In this document: positions 7,955-16,781 of the stretch, piece after piece
Numbering within the stretch: position 1 is the stretch's first letter
How the letters are laid out: each line of letters begins with the position of its first letter
NCBI GenBank assembly: GCA_034434235.1
Contig: DAOTZV010000004.1
Span: 23,132-87,131 of the forward strand
Length of the DNA stretch: 64,000 nucleotides
From: CAKZKT01 sp034434235
Lineage (GTDB): Bacteria; Chloroflexota; Anaerolineae; CG2-30-64-16
Reading direction: 5' to 3'
Notes under the pieces: model-generated
Database searches by the model: none
The model's input: the letters and a program-made list of their open reading frames with translations, nothing else
What the model was told of the DNA's origin: nothing
Program-made: the position numbers and the translations under genes

Positions 7955-9586
7955 TCAGTCGGCGCTCCGCCGCCACACCTGATAATTGCCGAACGAAGTC
8001 ACCGGCCGGTAGCGCTGGCGGATATAATCATCCAGATAGGTGACGCCGCTGCTGATCGAGCTGGCGTTCGGCTCGCGCGACTCCCAGCCCGCGGCCAACA
8101 CCACCCATCGCACGTCGTGAGCCGCCAGCTCGGCCGCGATCGCCTGCTGGACGGGCAACGTGGTCGCCAGGCCGGGGTGCAGCTCGGCATAGCGCGTGGG
8201 GATGCGCCGGTCGGCCAGGAAATAAAGCATCAGATCGTTGACGAAGATCTGATCGTGCCGCGCGTTGCCGATGAACACGTACTCGTCGGGTTGCGTCTGC
8301 GCCCGGATGTATTCGGCCACACGGGCCTGATCGCGGCCCAACGGCACACACCCGGCCTTGGGATCGGTCGAATAACAGCCCAGGGGCGAAGCCGCGTTCA
8401 TCTGCGCCAGAAAGACAAAATGGACGACGTAAGGCCCGGTCAACAGCAGAAAGGCCAAGCCGCCCGCGGCCACGCGAAACGGCACGCTCTGCCACCAGCG
8501 CCGCGGCAGCCGATAGAGCAGGACGGTCGCCACGATCACGGCGCAGAACGTCATCGGCAGGGCATGCAATTCGTGATAGCGCGAGGTGGCCTTCACCGCC
8601 AGCCCCAGGCCCGCGCCGATCAACGCCAGAAACAGGACGCCGGCCTGATAGCGGCGATCCGATCTCGGCACCGGCCGCCAGAAGAGCCAGCGAACGGCCG
8701 CAACGAGCCCGGCCACGAAGGTCGCCAGGGGCAGATAGAGGCGCAGCCAGTCGTTCCATTGCAGGCCGTTGATCCGGCCGAAATCGGGGATGAGGGGCGG
8801 TACGGGCAGATAGCGAACCGCGCGAAACGTGGTCGCCGGAAAGTGCACCAGATCCTCGTAGAGGACATCGAAGCCGGCGGCAAGGCCGAAGGCCAGATAG
8901 ACCGGCAGTGCAACGACCAGCGCGCCGGCCGCCAGGATTGCCTCGCTCCGCAAGATGTAGCCTGGCCACCCCCGCCGGCCGATGCCCGCCTCATACGCCA
9001 CGCGCAGCGCGTGGGCCGCCACGGCCGCGCCGAAACCGATCGCCGCGTAGCCGCCGAAATCGAGCCGCAGCAGCGCCGTCAGGCCCAGGACCAGGCCGGT
9101 CGCCAGAAGCCAACGCCTCTGGCCAGCCCGAACATAGCGCAGGAACGCCAGCGCGGCCAACAGGATGGCGCCGGTCGCCGGAAACGCCGGATAGGAGTAG
9201 AAGCGGATCGTCCCCAGCCAGAAGGTCACCAGCGCCCAGGGGATCAGCGCGGCGCGCCGGGAAGTCAACGGCAGCGCCAGCGCATAGACGCCGAGCGTCA
9301 ACAAGAAGCGCAAGGCCGTGTCGAAAAGCCGCGCGGCCAGGATATTCGGCCCGACCAACGCGAACAACCCGGCCAGCGCGTAGAAATAGCCGGGCGAATA
9401 AAGGGTCCAGAAGTCCCGATAGATCACCTCGCCGCCGCGGATGCGTTCGGCGTTGACAAGGACCAGGCCCTCATCGTAAAGGTTGGCCGGCGACTTGAGC
9501 TGTCCGCAAAGGAAAAGCAAGCCGCAGACAAAGGCAACGACCAGAATCCGACGCCGCCAACCGATGCGGCGAAGCAGGTTGGCCAT
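7955..9586 (-). CDS. Polytopic membrane glycosyltransferase, GT39/ArnT-like (PMT_2 superfamily)
   Basis: This integral membrane glycosyltransferase has 543 residues and about 11-12 hydrophobic segments. It probably transfers sugar from a lipid-linked donor on the outer face of the membrane. The first extracellular loop contains LYDEGLVLVNAERIRGGEVI, with the Asp-Glu pair typical of the family's catalytic loop, then FWTLYSPGYFYALAG. The C-terminal periplasmic part has few conserved features (DEYVFIGNARHDQIFVNDL). The acceptor is unknown. The gene sits 6 bp downstream of a small membrane-protein gene. Start context has no strong Shine-Dalgarno sequence. Confidence 0.85.
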   Translation of the reverse strand: MANLLRRIGWRRRILVVAFVCGLLFLCGQLKSPANLYDEGLVLVNAERIRGGEVIYRDFWTLYSPGYFYALAGLFALVGPNILAARLFDTALRFLLTLGVYALALPLTSRRAALIPWALVTFWLGTIRFYSYPAFPATGAILLAALAFLRYVRAGQRRWLLATGLVLGLTALLRLDFGGYAAIGFGAAVAAHALRVAYEAGIGRRGWPGYILRSEAILAAGALVVALPVYLAFGLAAGFDVLYEDLVHFPATTFRAVRYLPVPPLIPDFGRINGLQWNDWLRLYLPLATFVAGLVAAVRWLFWRPVPRSDRRYQAGVLFLALIGAGLGLAVKATSRYHELHALPMTFCAVIVATVLLYRLPRRWWQSVPFRVAAGGLAFLLLTGPYVVHFVFLAQMNAASPLGCYSTDPKAGCVPLGRDQARVAEYIRAQTQPDEYVFIGNARHDQIFVNDLMLYFLADRRIPTRYAELHPGLATTLPVQQAIAAELAAHDVRWVVLAAGWESREPNASSISSGVTYLDDYIRQRYRPVTSFGNYQVWRRSAD

Positions 9587-9592
9587 CGGTGG

Positions 9593-10081
9593 TCAAGGGG
9601 AAGCGGCGTGGCCGTCGCGTCGCGTCAACAGCCAGCTCAAAAATACGGTGACGGCCAGCGCCGCACACGGCAACACCAGGCTCCAGACGGTGAAGAGGCC
9701 AAGCGCGCCCATGAAGATCACCTGGATCGCCAGGGCCACGAACAGCACGCCGAACTCAATGGCCGTGACGAGCGTGAAACGGCGCCACAACGTGCCGGTC
9801 TCGACGCCGTTGCGATAGTAATACTCCACCAGCACGATCATCAGGACGGCCAGGATCCCCATGATGAGAGTGCCGAAGCGATCCATCGCATTGCGGATGA
9901 ACGGCACCTGAAACCGCTCGCTCGGCGTCCCGGTCAACATGGCGCCCATCGTCGCGGCCTCGACGAGCGCGCTGAAGGCCCCGCGCACGGCCCAGAACAT
10001 GATGAACACGCCCAGGGCGCTGGTGACCGCCCACAGGCCCCAACCCAAAAGGTATTCGGTTATCTTTCGCGTCTGCTCCAT
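9593..10081 (-). CDS. Small integral membrane protein of unknown function
   Basis: I do not recognise this 162-residue protein. The ATG at 10081 is preceded by AAGGA at 5 nt spacing; another ATG two codons upstream is less well placed. Four hydrophobic segments are visible (about residues 10-32, 65-87, 98-122 and 130-152). The sequence EYYYRNGVETGTLWRRF lies between the second and third. It ends with basic residues. The stop is 6 bp before the glycosyltransferase start, so the two are probably cotranscribed and may act together in cell-surface glycosylation, which is inference from position only. Confidence 0.7.
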   Translation of the reverse strand: MEQTRKITEYLLGWGLWAVTSALGVFIMFWAVRGAFSALVEAATMGAMLTGTPSERFQVPFIRNAMDRFGTLIMGILAVLMIVLVEYYYRNGVETGTLWRRFTLVTAIEFGVLFVALAIQVIFMGALGLFTVWSLVLPCAALAVTVFLSWLLTRRDGHAASP

Positions 10082-10100
10082 AGGCATCCTTCGATTGCAT

Positions 10101-10163
10101 CGCCAAAGCGCGCAGAGCGCAGAGGCAACGCAGATCACTCTCTGCGTCCTCTGCGCCTTTGCG
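10101..10163. repeat. Intergenic inverted repeat of CGCAGAGG / CCTCTGCG type
   Basis: CGCAGAGGCAACGCAGA (10118-10134) faces TCTGCGTCCTCTGCG (10141-10155). Outer pieces CGCCAAAGCGCGCAGAG and CTCTGCGCCTTTGCGG extend the pairing into a long imperfect hairpin. It lies between the Opp-type operon end and the small membrane-protein gene and may act as a transcript boundary, but it lacks a T-run. Confidence 0.7.
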
Positions 10164-10191
10164 GTGCAAAAAGAGATTGTGCGGTGGCCGC

Positions 10192-11205
10192 CTAGATCCC
10201 CTGCAAAGTGAGCGACTTCGCCAGGTGACAACTCACATAAGACCCGGACCCCACCTCGACCAGGGCCGGCGCTTCGAGCTTGCACTGCTCGACCGCGTAC
10301 TTACAACGCGTCTCGAACACGCACCCCTTCGGCAGGTTGGCCAGGTCGGGCGGCTCGCCCGGCGACACCAGGCGCATGCCGCGCTTGCGCTGCGAGGGCT
10401 TGGGCACGGCCGCCAACAGCGCCTCGGTGTACGGATGCTTGGGATGGCTCAAGAGCTCTTGCTTGGGCCCCAGCTCGACCAGCTTGCCGGCATACATTAC
10501 CGCGATGCGATCGCTCACGTAGCGAACAACGCTCATGGCGTGCGAGATGAACAGATAAGTCAAGCCGAACTTCTGTTGCAGGTCGAGCAGAAGGTTCAGG
10601 ATCTGGGCCTGGATCGAGACGTCCAACGCCGAGACCGGCTCATCGGCCACCACCAGCTTGGGATTGACCACCATGGCGCGGGCGATGCCGATGCGCTGGC
10701 GCTGGCCGCCGCTAAAGCTATGCGGGTAGCGCTGGAGATGTTCCACGCGCAGCCCCACCTGGAGGATCATCTCCGTCACCCGCTCTTCCAGTTCCTTGCC
10801 GCGCGCCAGGTTGTTCACCAACAACGGCTCGCCCACCGTCTGTAGCACGGTCATGCGGGGATTGAGCGAGGAATACGGATCCTGAAAGATCATCTGGGCG
10901 CGCTTGCGGAACTTCGACAGCTCCTTCCCCTTCAACGCAGTTACGTCGAGCGTCTCGCCGTCCACCCGCATGATCACCCGGCCGCCCGTGGGCTGATACA
11001 GGCGGGTGATGCATCGGCCCAGGGTCGTCTTGCCGGAGCCGCTTTCGCCTACGATTCCCAGCGTTTCGCCGGCCTGCACGTCAATGTTCACACCATCCAC
11101 AGCCTTGACGAAACCGGTCTGCCGCTGGAGAAAGCCTTTGGACAGCGGGAACCATTTCTGGAGGTTCCGGACTTCCAACAATGGGAGTTGTGCTTGATCG
11201 GGCAT
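10192..11205 (-). CDS. Opp-type ABC transporter ATP-binding protein (OppF-like)
   Basis: This is one of two ATPases that drive uptake through the permease pair encoded upstream in the operon. It has 337 residues from the ATG at 11205, chosen because GAGAGG lies 9 nt upstream; an earlier ATG at 11223 lacks such a site. Walker A is GESGSGKTTLG, the signature is SFSGGQRQRIGIARAM, and Walker B is LVVADEPVSALDVS. The C-terminal oligopeptide-transporter extension has the cysteines of GCVFETRCKYAVEQC, typical of OppF/DppF. It is the last gene of a five-gene set that follows lacI. Substrate: see the binding protein. Confidence 0.93.
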   Translation of the reverse strand: MPDQAQLPLLEVRNLQKWFPLSKGFLQRQTGFVKAVDGVNIDVQAGETLGIVGESGSGKTTLGRCITRLYQPTGGRVIMRVDGETLDVTALKGKELSKFRKRAQMIFQDPYSSLNPRMTVLQTVGEPLLVNNLARGKELEERVTEMILQVGLRVEHLQRYPHSFSGGQRQRIGIARAMVVNPKLVVADEPVSALDVSIQAQILNLLLDLQQKFGLTYLFISHAMSVVRYVSDRIAVMYAGKLVELGPKQELLSHPKHPYTEALLAAVPKPSQRKRGMRLVSPGEPPDLANLPKGCVFETRCKYAVEQCKLEAPALVEVGSGSYVSCHLAKSLTLQGI

Positions 11206-11230
11206 GCTCGTTTGCCTCTCCATCGGCCAT

Positions 11231-12262
11231 TTACTGATACAGGAAGCAGCGCACCTTGTGCCCCGGGACGACCTCCTTCAGGGGCGGCGGCGCCGCATCG
11301 CATACGCCCGGCATACGCCGGTCACAGCGCGAAAAGAACCGACATCCCGGAATCACCGCGAACGGGCTGGGCAACGTGCCGCTGATCGGCACCAGCCGCT
11401 CCAGCTTGCCCTCGATGGTCGGAATGGAACGCCAGAGCGCCAGCGTGTAGGGATGCAGCGGATTGTCGAAGATCTCGTCGGTGCTGGCATACTCCATGAC
11501 CTGGCCCAGGTACATCACCATGATCTCGTCCGACATCTCGCCGACCACGGCCAGATCGTGACTGATGTACATCAGCGCCATGCCGAAATCAGCCTGGAGC
11601 TTCTTGATCAGATCGAGGATCTGCGCCTCGATGGTCACGTCGAGCGCGGTCGTCGGCTCGTCGCCGATCAGCAGCCGCGGGCCGCAGATCAGGGCCATGG
11701 CGATCATCGCGCGCTGGCGCATCCCGCCGGAGAGCTGATGCGGATACGCGTCCACCAGGCGCCGCGGCTGCGGGATGCCCACGCGGGCCAACATCTCGAT
11801 GGTGCGCTCGCGGGCCTCCTTCTTCGTGACCCCTTTCTCGTGGATCAGGATGTTCTCTGCGATCTGATTGCCGATGGTATGCAACGGGCTGAGCGAGGTC
11901 ATCGGCTCCTGGAAGATCATGCCGATGTGCTTGCCGCGGATCGAACGCATCTTGGGTCCGCTGGCGGGCAACTTGAGCACGTCCACCACCTCTTCGGCGC
12001 CCGCGCCATCTTCCCGCAGGTGCATGTAGATCGCGCCGCCCACCTCGCGGCCGGGCGGCGATGGCACGATGCGCATCATGGACTGCGCCGTGACCGACTT
12101 GCCGCAGCCGCTCTCGCCGATCACCCCCAACGAACGGCCCTCGTAGATGTTGAAGCTCACCCCATCCACCGCGCGCACGGTGCCTTCGTGGAGGAAGAAA
12201 TAGGTCTTCAGGTCCTGCACTTCGATCAACAGCGGATGATTGTCTGTCGCCGCCATGGTCAT
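11231..12262 (-). CDS. Opp-type ABC transporter ATP-binding protein (OppD-like)
   Basis: This is the second ATPase of the transporter, with 343 residues. Walker A is GESGCGKSVTAQ, the signature HQLSGGMRQRAMIAMAL, Walker B LLIGDEPTTALDVT, and the switch histidine is in YISHDLAVV. The C-terminal cysteine cluster GCRFFSRCDRRMPGVC is the oligopeptide-transporter extension. The start at 12262 (or the ATG two codons on, at 12256) is preceded by GGGGGAAG. The gene begins 9 bp after the permease gene stop and is followed 25 bp later by the OppF-like gene. Confidence 0.93.
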   Translation of the reverse strand: MTMAATDNHPLLIEVQDLKTYFFLHEGTVRAVDGVSFNIYEGRSLGVIGESGCGKSVTAQSMMRIVPSPPGREVGGAIYMHLREDGAGAEEVVDVLKLPASGPKMRSIRGKHIGMIFQEPMTSLSPLHTIGNQIAENILIHEKGVTKKEARERTIEMLARVGIPQPRRLVDAYPHQLSGGMRQRAMIAMALICGPRLLIGDEPTTALDVTIEAQILDLIKKLQADFGMALMYISHDLAVVGEMSDEIMVMYLGQVMEYASTDEIFDNPLHPYTLALWRSIPTIEGKLERLVPISGTLPSPFAVIPGCRFFSRCDRRMPGVCDAAPPPLKEVVPGHKVRCFLYQ

Positions 12263-12271
12263 TCTTCCCCC

Positions 12272-13438
12272 TTATCTCTGGTACGGATCGGCCGCATCGC
12301 GCAGGCCATCGCCGACGAAGTTGAACATGATCACCGTGGTGATCACAAACAGGGCCGGGATGAGCAGCCACGCCTGCTGGGCCACCGCCGTCAAGTTCTG
12401 GGCATCCTGCAACAGGGTGCCCCAGCTCACGGCAGGCGGCTGGATGCCGAGGCCGATGAAGCTGAGCGCGGTCTCGTTCAGGATCATGGCCGGGATCGAG
12501 AAAGTGATCGAGACGATCAGATGGCTCGTGAAGCCGGGCAGGAGATGTCGGGTGATAATGCGCCAATCGCTGGCGCCCGCGCCCTGCGCCGCGAGCGTGT
12601 AGTCCTCTTCGCGCAGTTGCAGGATCTTGCCGCGCACCACGCGTGCCAGGCCGCACCAGCCCAAGACGGAGAGAATGATGGTGATGGCGAAATACATCTT
12701 GAGCGTGGGCCAATCGCGCGGCAGGGCCGCCGAGAGGGTCATCCACAGCGGCAGGCCGGGGATGGCCAACAGGAAGTCGATCACCCGTTGGATCGCGTCG
12801 TCCACCACCCCGCCGAAATAGCCGGAGATGCCGCCCAGGATCACCCCCAATATGAAGCTCAGAAAGACGCCCACCAGGCCGATCGAGAGGGAGATGCGCG
12901 CGCCGAACCAGGTGCGGGCGAAGAGGTCGCGCGAGAGCCGATCGGTGCCGAAAAGGAAGATCGGCGCGCCCTCGACGCCGAACAGGTGGATGTCGGTCTT
13001 GAACAGGCCGAGCAGCTTATACTCGTCGCCGTGCACGAAAAACCGGACAGGATAGATCTGGCTACGGTCTTCCGTGTATGTCCACTTGAAGGTCTTCTGA
13101 TCCAGTTTGCGCGTCAGGCCGAAGATATAGGGCTGGATCCCGCCATCCGGCCGGATCAAATGGATCGCGGTGGGCGGCGCCGCCTGATAGCCCTCGAAGC
13201 GCCGGTCCATATCGTAAGGCGAAATGAAATCGGCGAAGATCGCGCCCAGATAGAGCAGGATGATCACGCCGGCTGCGAAGAGTGCGACCTTGTGGCGGCT
13301 GAAACGCCACCAGATCAGCTCCCACTGGCTGGCATAGTAATAGCGATCCTCCGGCGGGATCGAAGACTTGTCAAGGATGGTTGCCTGGGCAGCGCTACCG
13401 GCCGAAGCAGGTGGGACTTGCGGGTCTTGCGTGCTCAC
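12272..13438 (-). CDS. Opp-type ABC transporter permease (OppC-like) with periplasmic insertion
   Basis: This inner-membrane permease of 388 residues pairs with the OppB-like protein. The start is a GTG at 13438 that overlaps the upstream permease's stop (GTGA), with GGGAGG 8 nt before it. A hydrophilic N-terminus precedes TM1 (KVALFAAGVIILLYLGAIFA). A stretch of about 85 residues then precedes the FGTDRLSRDLFARTWFGARI block. This is longer than in classic OppC and includes FFVHGDEYKLLGLF. The EAA loop is AAQGAGASDWRIITRHLLPG. Such an enlarged loop is common in oligosaccharide-type members of the family, an inference that fits the LacI gene upstream. Confidence 0.92.
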   Translation of the reverse strand: MSTQDPQVPPASAGSAAQATILDKSSIPPEDRYYYASQWELIWWRFSRHKVALFAAGVIILLYLGAIFADFISPYDMDRRFEGYQAAPPTAIHLIRPDGGIQPYIFGLTRKLDQKTFKWTYTEDRSQIYPVRFFVHGDEYKLLGLFKTDIHLFGVEGAPIFLFGTDRLSRDLFARTWFGARISLSIGLVGVFLSFILGVILGGISGYFGGVVDDAIQRVIDFLLAIPGLPLWMTLSAALPRDWPTLKMYFAITIILSVLGWCGLARVVRGKILQLREEDYTLAAQGAGASDWRIITRHLLPGFTSHLIVSITFSIPAMILNETALSFIGLGIQPPAVSWGTLLQDAQNLTAVAQQAWLLIPALFVITTVIMFNFVGDGLRDAADPYQR

Positions 13439-14433
13439 TTCGCCAACCTCCCAAAGCGGATGCGCGGATCCACCAGCACGAGCAGGATGTCGCCCAACAG
13501 GGCCCCGATCACCGTGAGCGCGCTCAAGATGAGCACGATGGCGCCGGCCAGGTACATGTCCTGGGCCAGGGTGGCGCGCAGGAGCACCGGCCCGACCGTC
13601 TGCAAGCTCAAAACGATGTCGATCAAGACGGTCCCCGAGACCAGGCCCGGCAGCACCCAGCTCACCGTGCTGAGGAGCGGATTGATGGCCATGCGCACCG
13701 GATATTTGAGGAGCAAGCGCCATTCGGAAAGGCCCTTGGCGCGCGCGGTGATCACGTACTGCTTGTTCAGCTCGTCCAGCAGGTTATTGCGCACCACGCG
13801 GATCGTGGCCGCCGTGTTGCCCAGGCCCACCAGGATCAGCGGCAGCCAGATGTGCTTCAGCAGGTCCACGAACTTGGCCATGCTCCAGGGCGCGTCCAGG
13901 AACTCCTTGGAGAAGAGCCCCAGGGCCGAGAAGCCCAGTTTGGAAAACAGCAGCCAGGCGATGATCAGCGCCAGCAGGAAGCCGGGCGTGGCCACGCCGA
14001 TGAACCCCAGGAAGGTGAACAGATAGTCCAGGACCGAGTACTTGTGGGTCGCGGAATAGATACCGATCGGTATGGCGACGACCCAGGAGAAGATCAGGGC
14101 CGAGAGAGAGATCACCACGGTCATCGGGACGCGTTCCTGGAGGATCTCATTGACCGACTTGTTCCACTGGAGCGACCAGCCCCAATTGCCGCGGAAGACG
14201 ATGCCGGTGATCCACCAGACGTAGCGGGCAATCGGCGGCTTGTCCAGGCCGAACTGGATCTTAAGGCGCTCCGCCTCATCCTCCGAGACCTCGACGCCGG
14301 ACATCTTCAGTTGCTGGATGCGGAAGCTGACGTAGTCGCCCGGCGGCAACTGGATGAGGAAGAACGCCACCATGGACATCAAGGCCAGGATCGGTATCAG
14401 CATCAAGACGCGGCGAACGATGTAGAGTAGCAC
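13435..14433 (-). CDS. Opp-type ABC transporter permease (OppB-like)
   Basis: This is a membrane-spanning permease of 332 residues from the GTG at 14433. GAGGAGG lies 9 nt upstream of that codon, whereas the TTG at 14442 directly abuts the site. It starts MLLYIVRRVLMLIPILALMS, followed by the periplasmic domain typical of OppB (GDYVSFRIQQLKMSG and FGLDKPPIARYVWWI). Five further hydrophobic segments and the EAA loop TARAKGLSEWRLLLKYPVR are visible. The stop overlaps the next permease's start by 4 bp. Confidence 0.92.
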   Translation of the reverse strand: MLLYIVRRVLMLIPILALMSMVAFFLIQLPPGDYVSFRIQQLKMSGVEVSEDEAERLKIQFGLDKPPIARYVWWITGIVFRGNWGWSLQWNKSVNEILQERVPMTVVISLSALIFSWVVAIPIGIYSATHKYSVLDYLFTFLGFIGVATPGFLLALIIAWLLFSKLGFSALGLFSKEFLDAPWSMAKFVDLLKHIWLPLILVGLGNTAATIRVVRNNLLDELNKQYVITARAKGLSEWRLLLKYPVRMAINPLLSTVSWVLPGLVSGTVLIDIVLSLQTVGPVLLRATLAQDMYLAGAIVLILSALTVIGALLGDILLVLVDPRIRFGRLAK

Positions 14434-14472
14434 GTCAATCAACCTCCTCGTTCAGAATTCGCGACTGGAATC

Positions 14473-14557
14473 AGGTGCCTGGCACCTTTACAGGTGCCAG
14501 GCACCCTCCAGGCTCCTGCTACCTCAGATGCCAGGCACCTCAGAGGTGCCTGGCACC
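14473..14557. repeat. Cluster of GGTGCCTGGCACC palindromes
   Basis: The palindrome AGGTGCCTGGCACCT is at 14473-14487, an inverted partner AGGTGCCAGGCACC at 14492-14505, and a longer hairpin pair (ATGCCAGGCACCT / AGGTGCCTGGCACC) at 14527-14557. Together they fill the gap between the binding-protein gene and the permease gene. Related elements are at 40806-40837 and 41081-41114. The hairpins may lower transcription or stabilise mRNA between the abundant binding protein and the permeases. Confidence 0.85.
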
Positions 14558-14579
14558 GCACGCGCTTCCGCAACAAATG

Positions 14580-16631
14580 TTACTTGAAGAACAACTGCTC
14601 GCCGCTGAAGTTCGCCGCGATGGCAAAGCCGGACTGCGGAACGTTGCCCATCTTCGCCGAGACGACCATCGGGTACTTCACGTTCTCGACGTAGTTGATG
14701 TAGGGCAGGTTCTCGCGGCACCAGGCCGTGCCCTCGGCCACGATCTTCTTGTACTCCTCGGAGCCGGAAACCACCTCCCAGCGGCGCTTGTCGATGTCGT
14801 ACGCCTTCTTGGCCCAGTCAGGCGGCTCCTCGCCCTGCTTGCCTTCCGTGTTGACCCAATCCGACCAGAGGACGCCGGCGCGGTTCACGCTGCCCGACAC
14901 CGCGTCGTTATCCCAGCCGCGGTCATGGCTCCACATGACGGTGGCCTGGATCTCGTTGGCCGCCCACTTCGTGCCCCACAGGCTCGGGTCGATCTGCTTG
15001 ACCGTCACCTTGAGGCCGATCGCCTTCAAATACTGTGCGGTCAGGTCGGCCACCGGCGCGATGTCCGGCGCGTGCGCGCCGTGCTCCAGCAGGATTTCGA
15101 TCGGCTTGCCGCTCGGATAGAGGCGCATGCCGTCGGCGCCCTTCTTCAGCCCCATCTCATCCAGGAGCTTGTTGGCCGCCGCGACATCGTACTTCGAGTA
15201 CTCCTCGCCCACCAGCTCCAACGGCAGCGATGCGTAGCCGTAGTAGACGTTCTCGATCAACTCCTTGCGGTTGATCGCCAGGCTGACGGCCCGGCGGAAG
15301 CGGATGTCCCGCACGACGCTCCGCCAATCGTCGTCTTTGAACGTCTGGTTCAGCCGCAGGCCCGAGGAGTCTACGTGCATGTCGGTCAGCACCACGCGGA
15401 AGCCGGCCTTCTGCTCGTTCTCCTTGTAGAGCGGGATCTTCACCAGGCCGGTGGACTCGCGCATGAAGTCAATATCGCCGGCCAACAGCTTCAGGTTGAG
15501 CATCTCGACGTTCTCGACCTGCTGCGAGACGATCTTGTCAATGTAGGGCAACTGCTGGCCCTTGCTATCCACTTTGAAGTAATACGGGTTGCGCTCCCAC
15601 ATCAGCACGCTGGGGTTGCCCGACGCCTTGGGGATCCAGGGATAGAGGCCGGGGAAGTCCACGCAGCGCGGGTTGGTCATGTCCCAGTTCTGGCAGCGCT
15701 TGTTGGCGAAGAGCTGCCACCACTCGTCCTTCAGGTTCATCTTCGCCAGCTCGGCCTTGAACGCGTCGCTGTTCACGTCGGCGTACTTGGCATGCCACTT
15801 CTTCAGGTAGTGCGCCGGGTTGATGACCAGGGTGTAGCCCTTCCAGCCTTCGATCCACATGTTGCGGATGAAGCCGCCGTAGGGCTTGGGGAAGCTGATC
15901 TTGAAGGTGTAATCGTCGATGATGGTCAACGTGCCCTTTTCGCCCTTCACCGAGAAGCCGACGCGGAACTCGTTCGGCACGCCGTTCGGATAGAGCTTGT
16001 CGTTGCCGTACATGTCCTCGAAGGTGAAGCGGACATCTTCCGTGGTCACCGGCTGGCCATCGGACCACTTCAGGCCCTTGCGGATCTTGAAGATGAAGTC
16101 CTTGTTCTCGTTCTCCACCTTGTAGCTCTCGACCACGTTGGGGCGAATGCCATCCATGCTGATGCCCTGGCCCTGGAGCATCGCCTCGTCCATCATGACG
16201 AAGATGTCCGGCGCCCAGTTGGCCACGCTATGGCCCACGCGCAGGGTGCCGCCGTACTTGCCGGGCTGCCAGTCGGGCAGGTCTTTTTCGGAGATCAGGA
16301 CGCCCTTATCCACGACGAAGGGTACTTCGGGCAGGCGCTGATCTACAGGGGGCAACTTGCCGGCCTTGACCTGCTCGGCCAGGATCGGCGCTTCGGAGTA
16401 CTTGCTGGGGGCGGCCGGCGCGGCCGGTGCTTTGGTCGGTTCGGCAGCGGCCGGTGCTTTGGTCGGTTCGGGAGCCTTGGTGGGCTCGGGGGCCTTGGTC
16501 GGGGCAACGGCGGCCGGCGCCTTGGTCGGCTCGGCCTTGGCCGGGGCGGGTGCGGGCGTGGCTGCGCCGCCGCAGGCGGACAGGATCATCGCCAGCACGA
16601 TGACAATGGACCACCAGTAGCGCTTGAACAT
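14580..16631 (-). CDS. Family-5 extracellular solute-binding lipoprotein
   Basis: This is the substrate-capture protein of the Opp-like transporter, with 683 residues. It starts MFKRYWWSIVIVLAMILSAC with a lipobox LSAC, and is preceded by AAGGAG. A low-complexity linker of about 45 residues, made of PTKAPEP/PTKAPAA repeats, separates the lipid anchor from the folded domain. The SBP_bac_5 features are GGTLRVGHSVANWAPDI, ICKGLKWSDG-like RKGLKWSDGQPVTTEDVRF, and the C-terminal block. The domain is larger than typical peptide-binding members, as seen for oligosaccharide binders. With LacI upstream, a plant- or microbe-derived oligosaccharide is a likelier substrate than peptides, but this is inference. 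Confidence 0.92.
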   Translation of the reverse strand: MFKRYWWSIVIVLAMILSACGGAATPAPAPAKAEPTKAPAAVAPTKAPEPTKAPEPTKAPAAAEPTKAPAAPAAPSKYSEAPILAEQVKAGKLPPVDQRLPEVPFVVDKGVLISEKDLPDWQPGKYGGTLRVGHSVANWAPDIFVMMDEAMLQGQGISMDGIRPNVVESYKVENENKDFIFKIRKGLKWSDGQPVTTEDVRFTFEDMYGNDKLYPNGVPNEFRVGFSVKGEKGTLTIIDDYTFKISFPKPYGGFIRNMWIEGWKGYTLVINPAHYLKKWHAKYADVNSDAFKAELAKMNLKDEWWQLFANKRCQNWDMTNPRCVDFPGLYPWIPKASGNPSVLMWERNPYYFKVDSKGQQLPYIDKIVSQQVENVEMLNLKLLAGDIDFMRESTGLVKIPLYKENEQKAGFRVVLTDMHVDSSGLRLNQTFKDDDWRSVVRDIRFRRAVSLAINRKELIENVYYGYASLPLELVGEEYSKYDVAAANKLLDEMGLKKGADGMRLYPSGKPIEILLEHGAHAPDIAPVADLTAQYLKAIGLKVTVKQIDPSLWGTKWAANEIQATVMWSHDRGWDNDAVSGSVNRAGVLWSDWVNTEGKQGEEPPDWAKKAYDIDKRRWEVVSGSEEYKKIVAEGTAWCRENLPYINYVENVKYPMVVSAKMGNVPQSGFAIAANFSGEQLFFK

Positions 16632-16781
16632 GTCTCCCTTTCTCCTTGGTTGGATAGCTGAAGGTTAAACTGAACAGCCGAAACCGTTTTTGCCGAGAGA
16701 TCAACCTGCGCTTGCGTTCGCCTGCTACCACCTCCTTTCGGGCACGCTTCCTGGGGGGAAGACGGACAGCCGCGCCCCGAG

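Noticed and set aside
16663..16700. AAACCGTTT as a LacI operator before the binding-protein gene
   Set aside because: The palindrome is short, no matching promoter could be set beside it, and it differs from the strong palindrome at 17861-17884.
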